A DNA stretch of 54,827 nt from Gammaproteobacteria bacterium. Its GTDB lineage: Bacteria > Pseudomonadota > Gammaproteobacteria > Natronospirales > REEB76. Position 1 is the stretch's first letter; the number at the start of each line of letters is the position of its first letter. A program made the translations under genes and the position numbers. Below the pieces are notes generated by a model. The model was not told where the DNA came from. It did no database searches and worked only from the letters and a program-made list of their open reading frames with translations. This document shows, piece by piece, positions 24,384 through 33,295 of this stretch. The stretch spans positions 1-54,827 of the forward strand of contig JAGWOR010000013.1 of NCBI GenBank assembly GCA_028870845.1, written 5' to 3'.

Positions 24384-26614
24384 AAAAAGTTCTGCTGCTT
24401 TTGATCACCAGTTTGTGCCTGCCGCTGCCGGCGCTGCGTGCCGATACCCAGCCTTTGCCGCCGGAACAGGTATACCGCCCGCAGCTACACGCCCAAAACG
24501 GGGTGATCATGGCCCATTGGGACATCCTGCCGGGCTATTACCTTTATAAGGATAAATTCCAGTTCACCAGCCACAGCCCGGGGATCACCTTGGGCGCGCT
24601 CCAGTTCCCGGCGGGCGAAACCCATACCGATCCCTACTTCGGCACCCAGGTGATCTATCGCAACGGCGTCACCGTGGGCATTCCCTTCAGCGGCTCGGGC
24701 GCGTTACAGCTGGATGTGGGTTACCAGGGCTGCGCCGACATGGGGTTTTGTTACCCGCCCCAGTCACGGCAATTCAATCTGACACTGGCGGCCGCGGCCA
24801 CAACGGTTGACAAGAGCGCGGGTACTGCCGTGCATCCTCCCGACCTGGCGGCACTGGTGGGCGGTGCCGGCAACGACAGCTTTCCCCCGCCCGATCAGGT
24901 GTTTCATTTCGTGGCCCGGATCCAGGATGCCAACACCCTGCTGTTGAGCTGGCAGATCGCCGACGGCTATTACCTGTACCGGCAGAAATTCCATTTCCAG
25001 GTGAACAACCCGGACATCGCCCTGGGTGCGCCGGATTTCCCCCAGGGTGAAATGGAAAGCGACAAATATTTCGGCACCAGCGAAATCTACCGCCACAGCG
25101 TGAGCGCCATGATTCCGGTGACGCGTAGCAACGGCGCGTCGAGCTTCGCCCTGACCGTCACTTACCAGGGTTGCGCCGACAAGGGCCTGTGCTATCCGCC
25201 CATCCACAAGACCGTGCCCATCAACATGAACGATACCGGCGCGGCATTCATCCCGGGCGCAGCCGCGGTCCAGGAAGCTGCGGCGCATGTCCCAGCGGTG
25301 GCGCAACAGAGCCGTCTGGCGGAACTCATCCGCCAGGGCAACCTGGCCTGGGTGTTGCTGGTGTTCCTGGGGCTGGGACTGGCGCTTACCTTCACGCCCT
25401 GCGTGCTGCCCATGATCCCCATCATCGCCGGCCTGTTGGCCGGCCAGCAGCATAAGCCATCCACGGCGCGCGCCTTCCTGCTGTCGCTGGTGTATGTGCT
25501 GGCCATGGCGCTGACCTATACCGTGGCCGGCGTGATCGTTGCCCTAGTGGGCGCCAACCTGCAGGTCTGGTTTCAGAATCCCTGGATCGTGAGCATCTTC
25601 AGCCTGATCTTCGTGCTGCTGGCCCTGTCCATGTTTGGCGTGTACGAGCTGCAGATGCCGAGCGCCATCCAGACGCGTCTTACGGGTTTCAGCAATGCGC
25701 AAAAAGGCGGCGCTTTCGTGGGTGTGGGCATCATGGGGGTGTTGTCGGCGCTGATCGTGGGACCCTGCATCACCGCGCCGCTGGTGGCCACGCTGCTGGT
25801 GATCGGCCAGAGCGGTGACGCGGTGCGCGGCGGCCTGGCGTTGTTTGCCTTAGGCATAGGCATGGGCATTCCACTGCTGATCGTGGGCACTTCCGCCGGC
25901 AAACTGATTCCCAAGGCCGGTGCCTGGATGCAAGCCGTGAAATACGTCCTGGGGGTGATCCTGTTAGGCGTGGCGATCTGGTTCCTGTCGCGGATATTGC
26001 CAGGACCAATGACTCTGGCTTTATGGGGGGCCTTGGCTGTCGGCTGCGGCGTGTATCTGGTGCTGGCGGACCTGCGCAAGACCCTGCGCAAACTGTTCAT
26101 CGCCGCCGGCGTGCTGCTGGTGGTGTACGGCATCCTCATGTTGCTGGGCGCTGCCACCGGCGCCAGCGATCCGTTCCAGCCGCTGTCACATTTCAGTACG
26201 GCTTCCATAAAAGCCCGCCAGCATCAGGGCCTGCAATTCACCCGTATTAAGTCCGTAACAGACCTGGACCAGGAGCTGACGCTGGCCCGCAGCCATCACC
26301 AGACGGCCATGCTGGATTTCTATGCGGACTGGTGTGTTTCTTGCAAGGAAATGCAGCACGGCGCGTTTGTGGACCCGGGAGTGAAAGCCGCGCTGGCCGG
26401 CAGCCTGCTGCTGCAGGCGGATGTAACCGCCAATGACGCCCAGGACCAGGCATTGCTCAAGCATTTCGGCATTTACGGGCCACCCAGCATCATGTTCTTC
26501 AATGACCAGGGCCAGGAACTCAAGGCTGACCGGGTGGTCGGGTATATGGACGCACAGGATTTCCAGCAGCGGGTCCGCCAGGCATTCGGCGCTGGAACAG
26601 GAGCACAGCCTTGA
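24380..26614 (+). CDS. dsbD: Thiol:disulfide interchange protein DsbD with duplicated N-terminal domain
   Basis: The protein has 744 residues, against about 565 in E. coli. Order: signal peptide (1-21); a first DsbD-alpha immunoglobulin-like domain (25-137) with redox pair C118/C124; a second copy (168-283) with C265/C271; a membrane domain of eight helices (323-590) with C341 and C463; and a C-terminal thioredoxin domain (605-744) with WCVSC at C652/C655. The protein moves electrons from cytoplasmic thioredoxin to periplasmic DsbC and cytochrome-c maturation partners. Both alpha domains keep the QGCAD-x-G-x-CYPP active-site region, so both could be redox active. It is coupled to cutA and to the TlpA-like gene downstream by four-base overlaps. 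Confidence 0.93.
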   Translation: MKKVLLLLITSLCLPLPALRADTQPLPPEQVYRPQLHAQNGVIMAHWDILPGYYLYKDKFQFTSHSPGITLGALQFPAGETHTDPYFGTQVIYRNGVTVGIPFSGSGALQLDVGYQGCADMGFCYPPQSRQFNLTLAAAATTVDKSAGTAVHPPDLAALVGGAGNDSFPPPDQVFHFVARIQDANTLLLSWQIADGYYLYRQKFHFQVNNPDIALGAPDFPQGEMESDKYFGTSEIYRHSVSAMIPVTRSNGASSFALTVTYQGCADKGLCYPPIHKTVPINMNDTGAAFIPGAAAVQEAAAHVPAVAQQSRLAELIRQGNLAWVLLVFLGLGLALTFTPCVLPMIPIIAGLLAGQQHKPSTARAFLLSLVYVLAMALTYTVAGVIVALVGANLQVWFQNPWIVSIFSLIFVLLALSMFGVYELQMPSAIQTRLTGFSNAQKGGAFVGVGIMGVLSALIVGPCITAPLVATLLVIGQSGDAVRGGLALFALGIGMGIPLLIVGTSAGKLIPKAGAWMQAVKYVLGVILLGVAIWFLSRILPGPMTLALWGALAVGCGVYLVLADLRKTLRKLFIAAGVLLVVYGILMLLGAATGASDPFQPLSHFSTASIKARQHQGLQFTRIKSVTDLDQELTLARSHHQTAMLDFYADWCVSCKEMQHGAFVDPGVKAALAGSLLLQADVTANDAQDQALLKHFGIYGPPSIMFFNDQGQELKADRVVGYMDAQDFQQRVRQAFGAGTGAQP

Positions 26615-27237
26615 AACATGCACAGGCCACTGGGCTGGTAATCGCCATATTGATCGCCGCGGCAGCCGCAGGCTTCGGGGCCTACGAATGGATGCAGCCG
26701 CTGCCAAAACCGTCACCCATGACGCTCGCCCAGCCCGGCGTGGAGCTTGCTCCGGCCATGACTGCAGACCAGGCCATGAACACCCACATGGATGACCTGC
26801 AGGGACAGCCGCACACCCTGGCCGACTGGCATGGGAAGGTGTTGATGGTGAACTTCTGGGCCACCTGGTGTCCGCCCTGCCGCCAGGAGATCCCGTTACT
26901 GGTGAAACTGCAGGCCCAATATGCCGGCCAGGGGCTGCAGATCATCGGCATCGCCACCGACGAACGGAACGTGCAAACGGTGCGCAAGTTCATGAAGCCC
27001 ATGCTGATCAATTACCCGATTCTCATGGGTACCGATCAGGTACCCCAGATCATCGCCGCACTGGGCGGCACCTATGTTGGTTTGCCCTATACCATCCTGC
27101 TGAACCGCCAGGGGCAGGTGTATAAGATTCACCAGGGTGAACTGGATCCCAAGCAAGCGGACGCCCTGGTACAGCAAGCCATCGCAGCTTCGATACCCAA
27201 ATCAACGGCGAAAATGATGGGAACCCAAGGTAATTAG
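26611..27237 (+). CDS. TlpA/ResA-like membrane-anchored thioredoxin
   Basis: The protein has 208 residues. The N-terminal helix GLVIAILIAAAAAGFGAYEW (8-27) acts as a membrane anchor or uncleaved signal; a thioredoxin fold with WATWCPPCRQE (C87, C90) follows, then the TlpA-type insertion and the cis-Pro loop GLPYTILLNRQG. The start is a TTG that overlaps the dsbD stop (TTGA), with AGGAG seven bases upstream; the next ATG in frame would remove the anchor. Its place directly after dsbD suggests it receives electrons from DsbD, for cytochrome c maturation or oxidative-stress repair (inference). Confidence 0.88.
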   Translation: MKHAQATGLVIAILIAAAAAGFGAYEWMQPLPKPSPMTLAQPGVELAPAMTADQAMNTHMDDLQGQPHTLADWHGKVLMVNFWATWCPPCRQEIPLLVKLQAQYAGQGLQIIGIATDERNVQTVRKFMKPMLINYPILMGTDQVPQIIAALGGTYVGLPYTILLNRQGQVYKIHQGELDPKQADALVQQAIAASIPKSTAKMMGTQGN

Positions 27238-27435
27238 CTTTGATTTGCATCGATCAGGTTACATTCTGTTAAAACGAGCATAGACAAACCCCAGCCATTG
27301 CCCCAGAATCCCCGCCCCGATAGCCGAAATATTAGCCAAGCAATTCCAATCAATTGGCTGCTAATGGGCTGCAGAATTCTGATAAAGTGTCGATTCGGTA
27401 TCTCCGTCGATAATATCTATAAATACGGGCGAATT

Positions 27436-27885
27436 GTGTCGAAAATCCTATTAATGAATGGCCCGAACCTGAACCTGCTGGGAGATCGGGAAACCCACGT
27501 CTATGGCTCGGTTCGCCTGGAGGAGATCGAGAAACACTTGGCGGAACTGGCACGGACCCTGGGACATACTTTGATGGTTTATCAAAGCAATCATGAGGGC
27601 GCGCTCATCGACCGGGTGCAGCAGGCCCGCCGGGAAGGCACCGGCTTCCTGATATTGAATCCAGGCGGCTATACCCACACCAGCGTGGCGTTGCGGGACG
27701 CAGTGGCGGCTGCCGCAGTGCCCTTCATAGAAATCCACATGAGCAACATCCAGGCCCGCGAAGACTTCCGCCGGCAGTCCTATTTCTCGGAACTGGCGTT
27801 GGGCACCATCGCCGGCTTCGGCGCCCACGGTTACGAACTGGCGCTGCTGGCCGCGGACCGCCGCCTGAAAACCCGTACAACCTGA
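27436..27885 (+). CDS. aroQ: Type II 3-dehydroquinate dehydratase
   Basis: The protein has 149 residues. It catalyses the third step of the shikimate pathway. Marks are [16 protein letters not shown], the catalytic Tyr in [33 protein letters not shown] and [17 protein letters not shown]. The start is GTG at 27436, since homology begins one or two residues later; earlier codons lie in a low-GC leader. This leader (27238-27435) is the longest gap inside the run from cutA to purD and probably contains a new promoter for aroQ-accB-accC; TATAAT-like stretches occur at about 27410-27425, but I cannot fix one. Confidence 0.95.
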   Translation: MSKILLMNGPNLNLLGDRETHVYGSVRLEEIEKHLAELARTLGHTLMVYQSNHEGALIDRVQQARREGTGFLILNPGGYTHTSVALRDAVAAAAVPFIEIHMSNIQAREDFRRQSYFSELALGTIAGFGAHGYELALLAADRRLKTRTT

Positions 27886-27908
27886 GACCTCCACCTCCGG
27901 GGTGCAGC

Positions 27909-28361
27909 ATGGATATACGCAAAGTAAAGAAACTCATCGAACTGCTGGAAGAATCCGGCATCGCCGAAATTGAAATCACCGAAGGCGAGGAATCGGTGCG
28001 CATCAGCCGTTACGGCGGCGGCGCACAGGTGAGCAATCCAAGCGCCGCCCCGGCAGTCATGCTGCCGGCGGCCACACTACCGGCGGCGGCGACCGCCCCC
28101 GCTCCGCCGGCTGCAGAACTGCCCTCCGGGCACGCGGTGAAGTCGCCCATGGTGGGGACTTTTTACCGCTCCGCATCGCCGGGCGCCAAACCCTTCGTGG
28201 AAGTGGGCAGCGTGGTCAAGGAAGGTGACATCCTGTGCATCATCGAAGCCATGAAGATGATGAACCAGATCGAGGCGGACAAGGCCGGCAGCGTGAAAGC
28301 CATCCTGGCCAATAACGGCGATCCGGTGGAATTCGGCCAGCCCCTGGTCATCATCGAGTAA
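27909..28361 (+). CDS. accB: Acetyl-CoA carboxylase biotin carboxyl carrier protein
   Basis: The protein has 150 residues. An N-terminal dimer segment ([20 protein letters not shown]) is followed by an Ala/Pro-rich flexible linker (43-73) and the biotinyl domain with EAMKMMNQ, in which K116 carries biotin. The thumb segment [16 protein letters not shown] is the bacterial type. It is co-transcribed with aroQ before and accC after it (39-base gap). Confidence 0.97.
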   Translation: MDIRKVKKLIELLEESGIAEIEITEGEESVRISRYGGGAQVSNPSAAPAVMLPAATLPAAATAPAPPAAELPSGHAVKSPMVGTFYRSASPGAKPFVEVGSVVKEGDILCIIEAMKMMNQIEADKAGSVKAILANNGDPVEFGQPLVIIE

Positions 28362-28400
28362 ACCGCCATTACCGCCAAAACCACATCGCGGGCTCCCGCC

Positions 28401-29741
28401 ATGCTCGACAAGATCGTGATCGCCAACCGCGGCGAAATCGCGCTGCGCATCCTGCGCGCCTGCCGGGAGCTGGGCATCAAGAGCGTGGCGGTGCACTCCA
28501 CTGCCGACCGGGACCTGAAACACGTGCGTCTGGCCGACGAATCCGTGTGCATTGGGCCGCCGCCTTCCTCGGAAAGCTACCTGAACATGCCGGCCATCAT
28601 CAGCGCCGCGGAAGTCACCGATGCGGTGGCTATCCATCCCGGCTACGGATTTCTGGCGGAGAACGCCGATTTTGCCGAGCGCGTGGAGAACAGCGGTTTT
28701 ATCTTCATCGGTCCGCGCCCGGAAACCATCCGGCTGATGGGCGACAAGGTTTCCGCCAAGCACGCCATGCGCGAGGCCGACGTGCCTACGGTACCGGGCT
28801 CGGAAGGTGCGTTGCCGGACAACCCCAAGCAGGTTCAGTCCATCGCCAGGAAAATTGGCTATCCGGTAATCATCAAGGCGGCCGGCGGCGGCGGCGGGCG
28901 CGGCATGCGCGTGGTGCACAGTGAAGCCGCGCTGCTGTCCGCCATGAACATGACCAAGGCTGAGGCCAAGGCCGCCTTCGGAAATGACACGGTGTATATG
29001 GAGAAATTCCTGGAGCGGCCGCGGCACATCGAATTCCAGGTGCTGGGCGACGGCCACGGCAACGCTGTGCATCTGGGGGAACGCGACTGCTCCATGCAAC
29101 GCCGTCACCAGAAGATTATTGAGGAAGCCCCGGCTCCCGGCATCACCGAAAAACAGCGGCGCACCATGGGTGAACGCGTGGTCGAGGCTTGCGAGAAAAT
29201 CAAATACCGCGGCGCCGGCACCTTCGAATTCTTATATCAGGATGGCGAGTTTTACTTCATCGAGATGAACACCCGTGTGCAGGTAGAGCACCCGGTTACC
29301 GAATTGATCACCGGCATCGACATAGTCAAATGGCAGCTGATGATCGCCGCCGGCAAGCCCTTCACGCTTAAGCAGAAAGACATCACGATCAAGGGGCATG
29401 CCTTCGAGTGCCGCATCAACGCGGAGGATCCCAAGAAGTTCACGCCTTCGCCGGGGCTCATCACTCGCTGGCACGCGCCCGGCGGTCCGGGCATCCGGGT
29501 TGACTCCCACGCCTATGGCGGCTACACCGTGCCGCCCTACTACGATTCCCTGATCGGCAAACTCATCGCCTACGGAGATGACCGCGCATCGGCGCTGGCG
29601 CGCATGCGCACCGCGCTCATGGAAATTGTGGTGGAAGGCATCCAAAGCAACGTACCGCTGCACCAGCAGCTATTCAACGATGCGGCCTTCATCGCCGGTG
29701 GCACCAATATCCACTACCTGGAAAGGAAACTGGGCCTGTAA
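28401..29741 (+). CDS. accC: Acetyl-CoA carboxylase biotin carboxylase subunit
   Basis: The protein has 446 residues. It starts [25 protein letters not shown] and has the ATP-grasp glycine loop [35 protein letters not shown], and the catalytic region [14 protein letters not shown]. It carboxylates the biotin on AccB using bicarbonate and ATP, the first half of malonyl-CoA synthesis. The length is normal and the frame intact. Confidence 0.97.
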   Translation: MLDKIVIANRGEIALRILRACRELGIKSVAVHSTADRDLKHVRLADESVCIGPPPSSESYLNMPAIISAAEVTDAVAIHPGYGFLAENADFAERVENSGFIFIGPRPETIRLMGDKVSAKHAMREADVPTVPGSEGALPDNPKQVQSIARKIGYPVIIKAAGGGGGRGMRVVHSEAALLSAMNMTKAEAKAAFGNDTVYMEKFLERPRHIEFQVLGDGHGNAVHLGERDCSMQRRHQKIIEEAPAPGITEKQRRTMGERVVEACEKIKYRGAGTFEFLYQDGEFYFIEMNTRVQVEHPVTELITGIDIVKWQLMIAAGKPFTLKQKDITIKGHAFECRINAEDPKKFTPSPGLITRWHAPGGPGIRVDSHAYGGYTVPPYYDSLIGKLIAYGDDRASALARMRTALMEIVVEGIQSNVPLHQQLFNDAAFIAGGTNIHYLERKLGL

Positions 29742-29830
29742 TTCAGAAGCACGCGCAACACCGCTAAACCCGTGTGACCAAATTCCCCGCCGAATCGGTT
29801 GTTTCATGATCTCCACCTGCCCGCTTGCCT

Positions 29831-30715
29831 ATGCCCTGGCTGCAGTTTGAAATCCGCGTCGACCGGGCGGAAGCCGGGCTTGTGGAAACCATGCTGTTTG
29901 ATGTGGGCGCGGTCGCCGTGAGCTTCGAGGATGCCGGCGACACACCGGTTTATCAGGCCGGCGTAACCGATGCGCCACTCTGGCAGCAGACCTGGGTGCG
30001 CGGGCTGTTGCCCGCGGACACCAACATGGACGGCCTGCGCGCCTGCCTGTTGGCATCCTTGGGACGGCAGACCCTGCCGGCGCACCATTTCCACCAGCTG
30101 CAGGACCGCGACTGGGCCCGGGAATGGCTCAAGGATTTCAAGCCCATGCGCTTCGGCAAACGCCTGTGGATCTGCCCGAGCCTGATGCAGCCGCCGGAAC
30201 CGGCGGCCATCAATCTGCGTCTCGATCCGGGGCTGGCTTTCGGCACCGGTGCCCATGCCACCACCGCCCTGTGCCTGGAATGGCTGGAAGCCAGCCTGCC
30301 CCTGGGCAGTACGCTCATCGATTACGGCTGCGGTTCCGGGGTCTTGGCCATCGCCGCCGCCTGTCTGGGTGCCGCCCGCGTATGGGCCGTGGATCTGGAT
30401 ACGCAGGCGCTGGCCGCCACCCGGGAAAATGCTCACCGCAACCAGGTGCTGGAGCTCATGCAAGTGGTTTTGCCGCAGGATCTGCCGGCTCTGCAGGTAG
30501 ATGTGCTGCTGGCCAATATCCTGTCCGGACCGCTGCAGGAACTGGCGCCGCTTTTCGCCACCCTGGTGCGTCCGGGTGGGGCGCTGGTGTTATCCGGTAT
30601 CCTTAACAGTCAGGAGGAAGAGGTGCGACTGGCCTATGCCCATGGATTCAGCTTTCGCAACATTGCCCGACGCCGGGAATGGCTGCGCATGGACGGCGTG
30701 CGCCGCACGGATTGA
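29831..30715 (+). CDS. prmA: Ribosomal protein L11 methyltransferase
   Basis: The protein has 294 residues. The N-terminal substrate-recognition domain (1-90, WLQFEIRVDRAEAGLVETMLF) is joined to a SAM methyltransferase with RLDPGLAFGTGAHATTALCL, DYGCGSGVLAIAAA and LLANILSGPLQELAP. It trimethylates L11. The ATG at 29831 is chosen over the TTG two codons earlier. It is followed three bases later by the zinc-ribbon membrane gene. Confidence 0.95.
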   Translation: MPWLQFEIRVDRAEAGLVETMLFDVGAVAVSFEDAGDTPVYQAGVTDAPLWQQTWVRGLLPADTNMDGLRACLLASLGRQTLPAHHFHQLQDRDWAREWLKDFKPMRFGKRLWICPSLMQPPEPAAINLRLDPGLAFGTGAHATTALCLEWLEASLPLGSTLIDYGCGSGVLAIAAACLGAARVWAVDLDTQALAATRENAHRNQVLELMQVVLPQDLPALQVDVLLANILSGPLQELAPLFATLVRPGGALVLSGILNSQEEEVRLAYAHGFSFRNIARRREWLRMDGVRRTD

Positions 30716-30718
30716 AAA

Positions 30719-31759
30719 ATGCTGACCACCTGTACCGCCTGCAGCACCCAGTTCCGAGTCAGCACCGCGCAGTTGCGCGCGGTACACGGCTTGGTGCGCT
30801 GCAGCCGCTGTCACAGCGTATTCGATGCTTTTGAAACCCTGCGCGAGGAATTCGAAGCGGCACCCGCGGTTCCGCAGCCGGTCGAGGATCACAACCACAC
30901 TGCCGAGTTGCCTCAGTCGCTGCCAGCGGTACAGGAAGCGCCGAAATTATCCGCGGACACAGAACCTCCAGTCGTGGATCCCATGGATCCTGAAATTCAG
31001 CTGCACGCCAGCAAAACTCCGGCGCCCACGGAAGATTTGTTCGCGGACTTATGGGGTGAACCTGCAGCCGCTCCGGCACAAATCCCGGAACCGGAGCCGG
31101 CGGCGCAAACGCCGGAACCGGAAACCCCCATGCTCATCGAGGATCGCATTCCAAAGCCCCCGGCGCTGGCCCGGGACCAGGCGCTGTACAAACACGTGCA
31201 GTTGCAGCCTCGGGAAAAACCGGCGCCGAAAATCAAAATTCGTCCCGTGCGCATCAATTTATGGTGGATCGGCAACGGCTTGCTGTTACTGCTGTTGATC
31301 TTCCAGGTCATTAATGCTCAGCGCGTGTCGCTGAGCCAGGTTTGGATTGTGGGCCGGCCCCTGGAAAAGCTCTATTCGGCACTGGGCGCGCCCATCGCAG
31401 CCCCGGTATCACCCGACATATGGCAGGTGAGCAATATCAACGTAACCTCGGATCCCGAGATGTCAGGGGCGCTTTCCATCACCGGCGCGCTCGCCGACAG
31501 CGCAGTCTCGCCCGTGCCTTGGCCGGTCCTGCGTGTCGAACTCCTGGACCGCTACGGGGAACCCCTGCGGGCGCGAGACTTCGTTGCCGCCGATTATCTG
31601 CCCGCAAATCAAGCCGCTGCCAGGGCTGCGCCTGGCACGACCGCGCGTTTTCGCATCGATGTGGTGGATCCTGGTCCGGATGCGGTGGGCTTCCAGGTTC
31701 AGCCATGCGTGGACGCGGACGGCAGCAGGATCTGCAGCAGTTCAACCATGGGTAATTGA
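30719..31759 (+). CDS. Zinc-ribbon membrane protein with DUF3426 domain
   Basis: The protein has 346 residues. It starts with an MJ0042-type zinc finger: C5-x2-C8 and C28-x2-C31. A long acidic, Pro/Glu-rich and probably disordered segment (45-150) follows, then one membrane helix (181-199, LWWIGNGLLLLLLIF), then a periplasmic DUF3426 domain (about 205-340) with VSNINVTSDPEMSGALSITG. The topology puts the zinc finger in the cytoplasm. Function is unknown; the gene is a regular companion of prmA and fis in gammaproteobacteria (recalled). It is three bases from prmA. Confidence 0.85.
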   Translation: MLTTCTACSTQFRVSTAQLRAVHGLVRCSRCHSVFDAFETLREEFEAAPAVPQPVEDHNHTAELPQSLPAVQEAPKLSADTEPPVVDPMDPEIQLHASKTPAPTEDLFADLWGEPAAAPAQIPEPEPAAQTPEPETPMLIEDRIPKPPALARDQALYKHVQLQPREKPAPKIKIRPVRINLWWIGNGLLLLLLIFQVINAQRVSLSQVWIVGRPLEKLYSALGAPIAAPVSPDIWQVSNINVTSDPEMSGALSITGALADSAVSPVPWPVLRVELLDRYGEPLRARDFVAADYLPANQAAARAAPGTTARFRIDVVDPGPDAVGFQVQPCVDADGSRICSSSTMGN

Positions 31760-31869
31760 TTTTGCAGGATTTTTTTCCTGCGCTGCGCAGGAATCGGACC
31801 TGTGGCACGAGCGCCTGACAGAAAACCGCACGCCAAGGCCTATAATTCAGCGTTTGCAAAATTTCAAGT

Positions 31870-31897
31870 TTGACAGTTGCATGTTTGCAGCTATCAT
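31870..31897 (+). promoter_or_regulatory. Promoter of the dusB-fis operon
   Basis: A perfect -35 TTGACA (31870-31875), 16-base spacer, and -10 TATCAT (31892-31897), giving a start near 31905 and a leader of about 28 bases before dusB. A second TATAAT box at 31841-31846 without a good -35 may be an additional start. The gap 31760-31932 otherwise contains a short TTCCTGCG/CGCAGGAA hairpin. Confidence 0.75.
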
Positions 31898-31932
31898 CAT
31901 TGCCTGTTCCCGCTAATAAAGTATTTCCGCAC

Positions 31933-32919
31933 ATGCGCATCGGTTGCTATTCATTGCGCACACGCGTGGTGTTGGCGCCCATGGCAGGCGTGACCGACCG
32001 GCCTTTCCGTCAGCTGTGCAAGCACCTGGGCGCTGGCATGGCGGTTTCAGAAATGCTGACGGCGCAATGGCAACTGTATGCCAGCGCCAAAAGCCGGCGG
32101 CGCCGCGACCACGATGGCGAGCAGGAACCCAGGATTGTGCAGATCGCGGGTGGCGATCCGCAAATGCTGGCGCAAGCCGCACGCATCAATGCGGCGGAGG
32201 GCGCCCAGATCATCGACATCAATATGGGCTGCCCGGCGAAAAAAGTCTGCAACAAGGCGGCCGGTTCGGCGCTGTTGCAGGACGAAGACCTGGTGAAACG
32301 GATACTCGAGGCAGTGGTCGCCGCCGTGGACGTGCCGGTGACACTCAAGATCCGCACTGGCTGGGATCGTGAACACAGGAACGGTGTACGCATCGCCGAA
32401 CTCGCCCAGCAGGCGGGTATCCAGGCGCTTGCGGTACATGGACGCACGCGCGCCGACCTGTTTGCCGGCGAAGCCGAGTTCGAAACGCTGCGATCGATAG
32501 TCGCTGCGGTGGATATTCCAGTCATGGCCAACGGCGATGTGGATACACCGGAAAAGGCCCGGGAGGTGCTGGATGCCACAGGCGCAGCGGCAGTCATGAT
32601 CGGCCGGGCTGCCCAGGGACGGCCGTGGATATTTCGTGAAGTCAGCCATTACCTGGAAACCGGCCGCGCCCTGCCGCCAGCGGATGAAAACGAGATCGCC
32701 GATTTGATGCTCGGCCACCTGGACAACCTGTATGGTTTTTACGGCGAGTACACCGGCGTACGCATGGCCCGCAAGCATCTTAACTGGTATCTCAAAACAC
32801 GGCCGGGCGCAGCCACAGTGCGCGAGCGCATGATGCGGGTGGAATCGGCACGCGAGCAGCAAATGCTGCTCAAGGCCGTGTTTAGACAAAACAACAACAT
32901 CGAGGAACTGGCGGCATGA
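31933..32919 (+). CDS. dusB: tRNA-dihydrouridine synthase B
   Basis: The protein has 328 residues. The FMN TIM barrel opens with VVLAPMAGVTDRPFRQLC; the NMGCPAKKVCNKAAGSAL segment holds the catalytic Cys (C100); VHGRTRADLFAG, MANGDVDTP and MIGRAAQGRPWIF complete the FMN site. The ATG at 31933 is preferred to earlier codons because homology begins at MRIGCYSLRTRVVLAP and because the promoter lies just upstream. The stop overlaps the fis start by four bases. Confidence 0.95.
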   Translation: MRIGCYSLRTRVVLAPMAGVTDRPFRQLCKHLGAGMAVSEMLTAQWQLYASAKSRRRRDHDGEQEPRIVQIAGGDPQMLAQAARINAAEGAQIIDINMGCPAKKVCNKAAGSALLQDEDLVKRILEAVVAAVDVPVTLKIRTGWDREHRNGVRIAELAQQAGIQALAVHGRTRADLFAGEAEFETLRSIVAAVDIPVMANGDVDTPEKAREVLDATGAAAVMIGRAAQGRPWIFREVSHYLETGRALPPADENEIADLMLGHLDNLYGFYGEYTGVRMARKHLNWYLKTRPGAATVRERMMRVESAREQQMLLKAVFRQNNNIEELAA

Positions 32920-33239
32920 ACAGCAGACCGGGAACGCTGCATACAGAATTCACAAATGAAGCATGGAGGCCCCGCAAAGGCGCAGACGGAGCCGCGCATG
33001 CAGCGGCCTCCCATTGCCTGCGGGAGTATGCGGAAAAGACCCTGCGCCGCTATTTCTCCGACCTGCGCGGCCACGACCCATCCGGTCTCTACGGACTGGT
33101 GCTGGGCGAGATCGAGCAGCCGCTGCTGAAAACCCTGATGGATTACACCCGCGGCAACCAGTCCCGGGCCTCAGAAATACTGGGCATTAACCGCAGTACG
33201 CTGCGCAAGAAGCTGCGGCAATATAAAATCAGCACCTGA
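32916..33239 (+). CDS. fis: DNA-binding protein Fis
   Basis: The protein has 107 residues. The C-terminal half (about 60-105) is the Fis core: LYGLVLGEIEQPLLKTLMDY followed by the helix-turn-helix GNQSRASEILGINRSTLRKKL. The N-terminal 30 residues are poorly conserved and unlike the enteric beta-hairpin arm. Fis bends DNA and controls rRNA and growth-phase genes. Its place behind dusB, with ATGA overlap, is the classical gammaproteobacterial arrangement. Confidence 0.95.
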   Translation: MNSRPGTLHTEFTNEAWRPRKGADGAAHAAASHCLREYAEKTLRRYFSDLRGHDPSGLYGLVLGEIEQPLLKTLMDYTRGNQSRASEILGINRSTLRKKLRQYKIST

Positions 33240-33295
33240 CCGCCACCGGGCGAGCCGGTGCGGATTGCCATTGAATTCCATCATGGGGGAGGCTC

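Noticed and set aside
31772..31796. Terminator after the DUF3426 gene
   Set aside because: TTCCTGCG/CGCAGGAA forms a stem, but the T-run lies before it on the plus strand, not after it.
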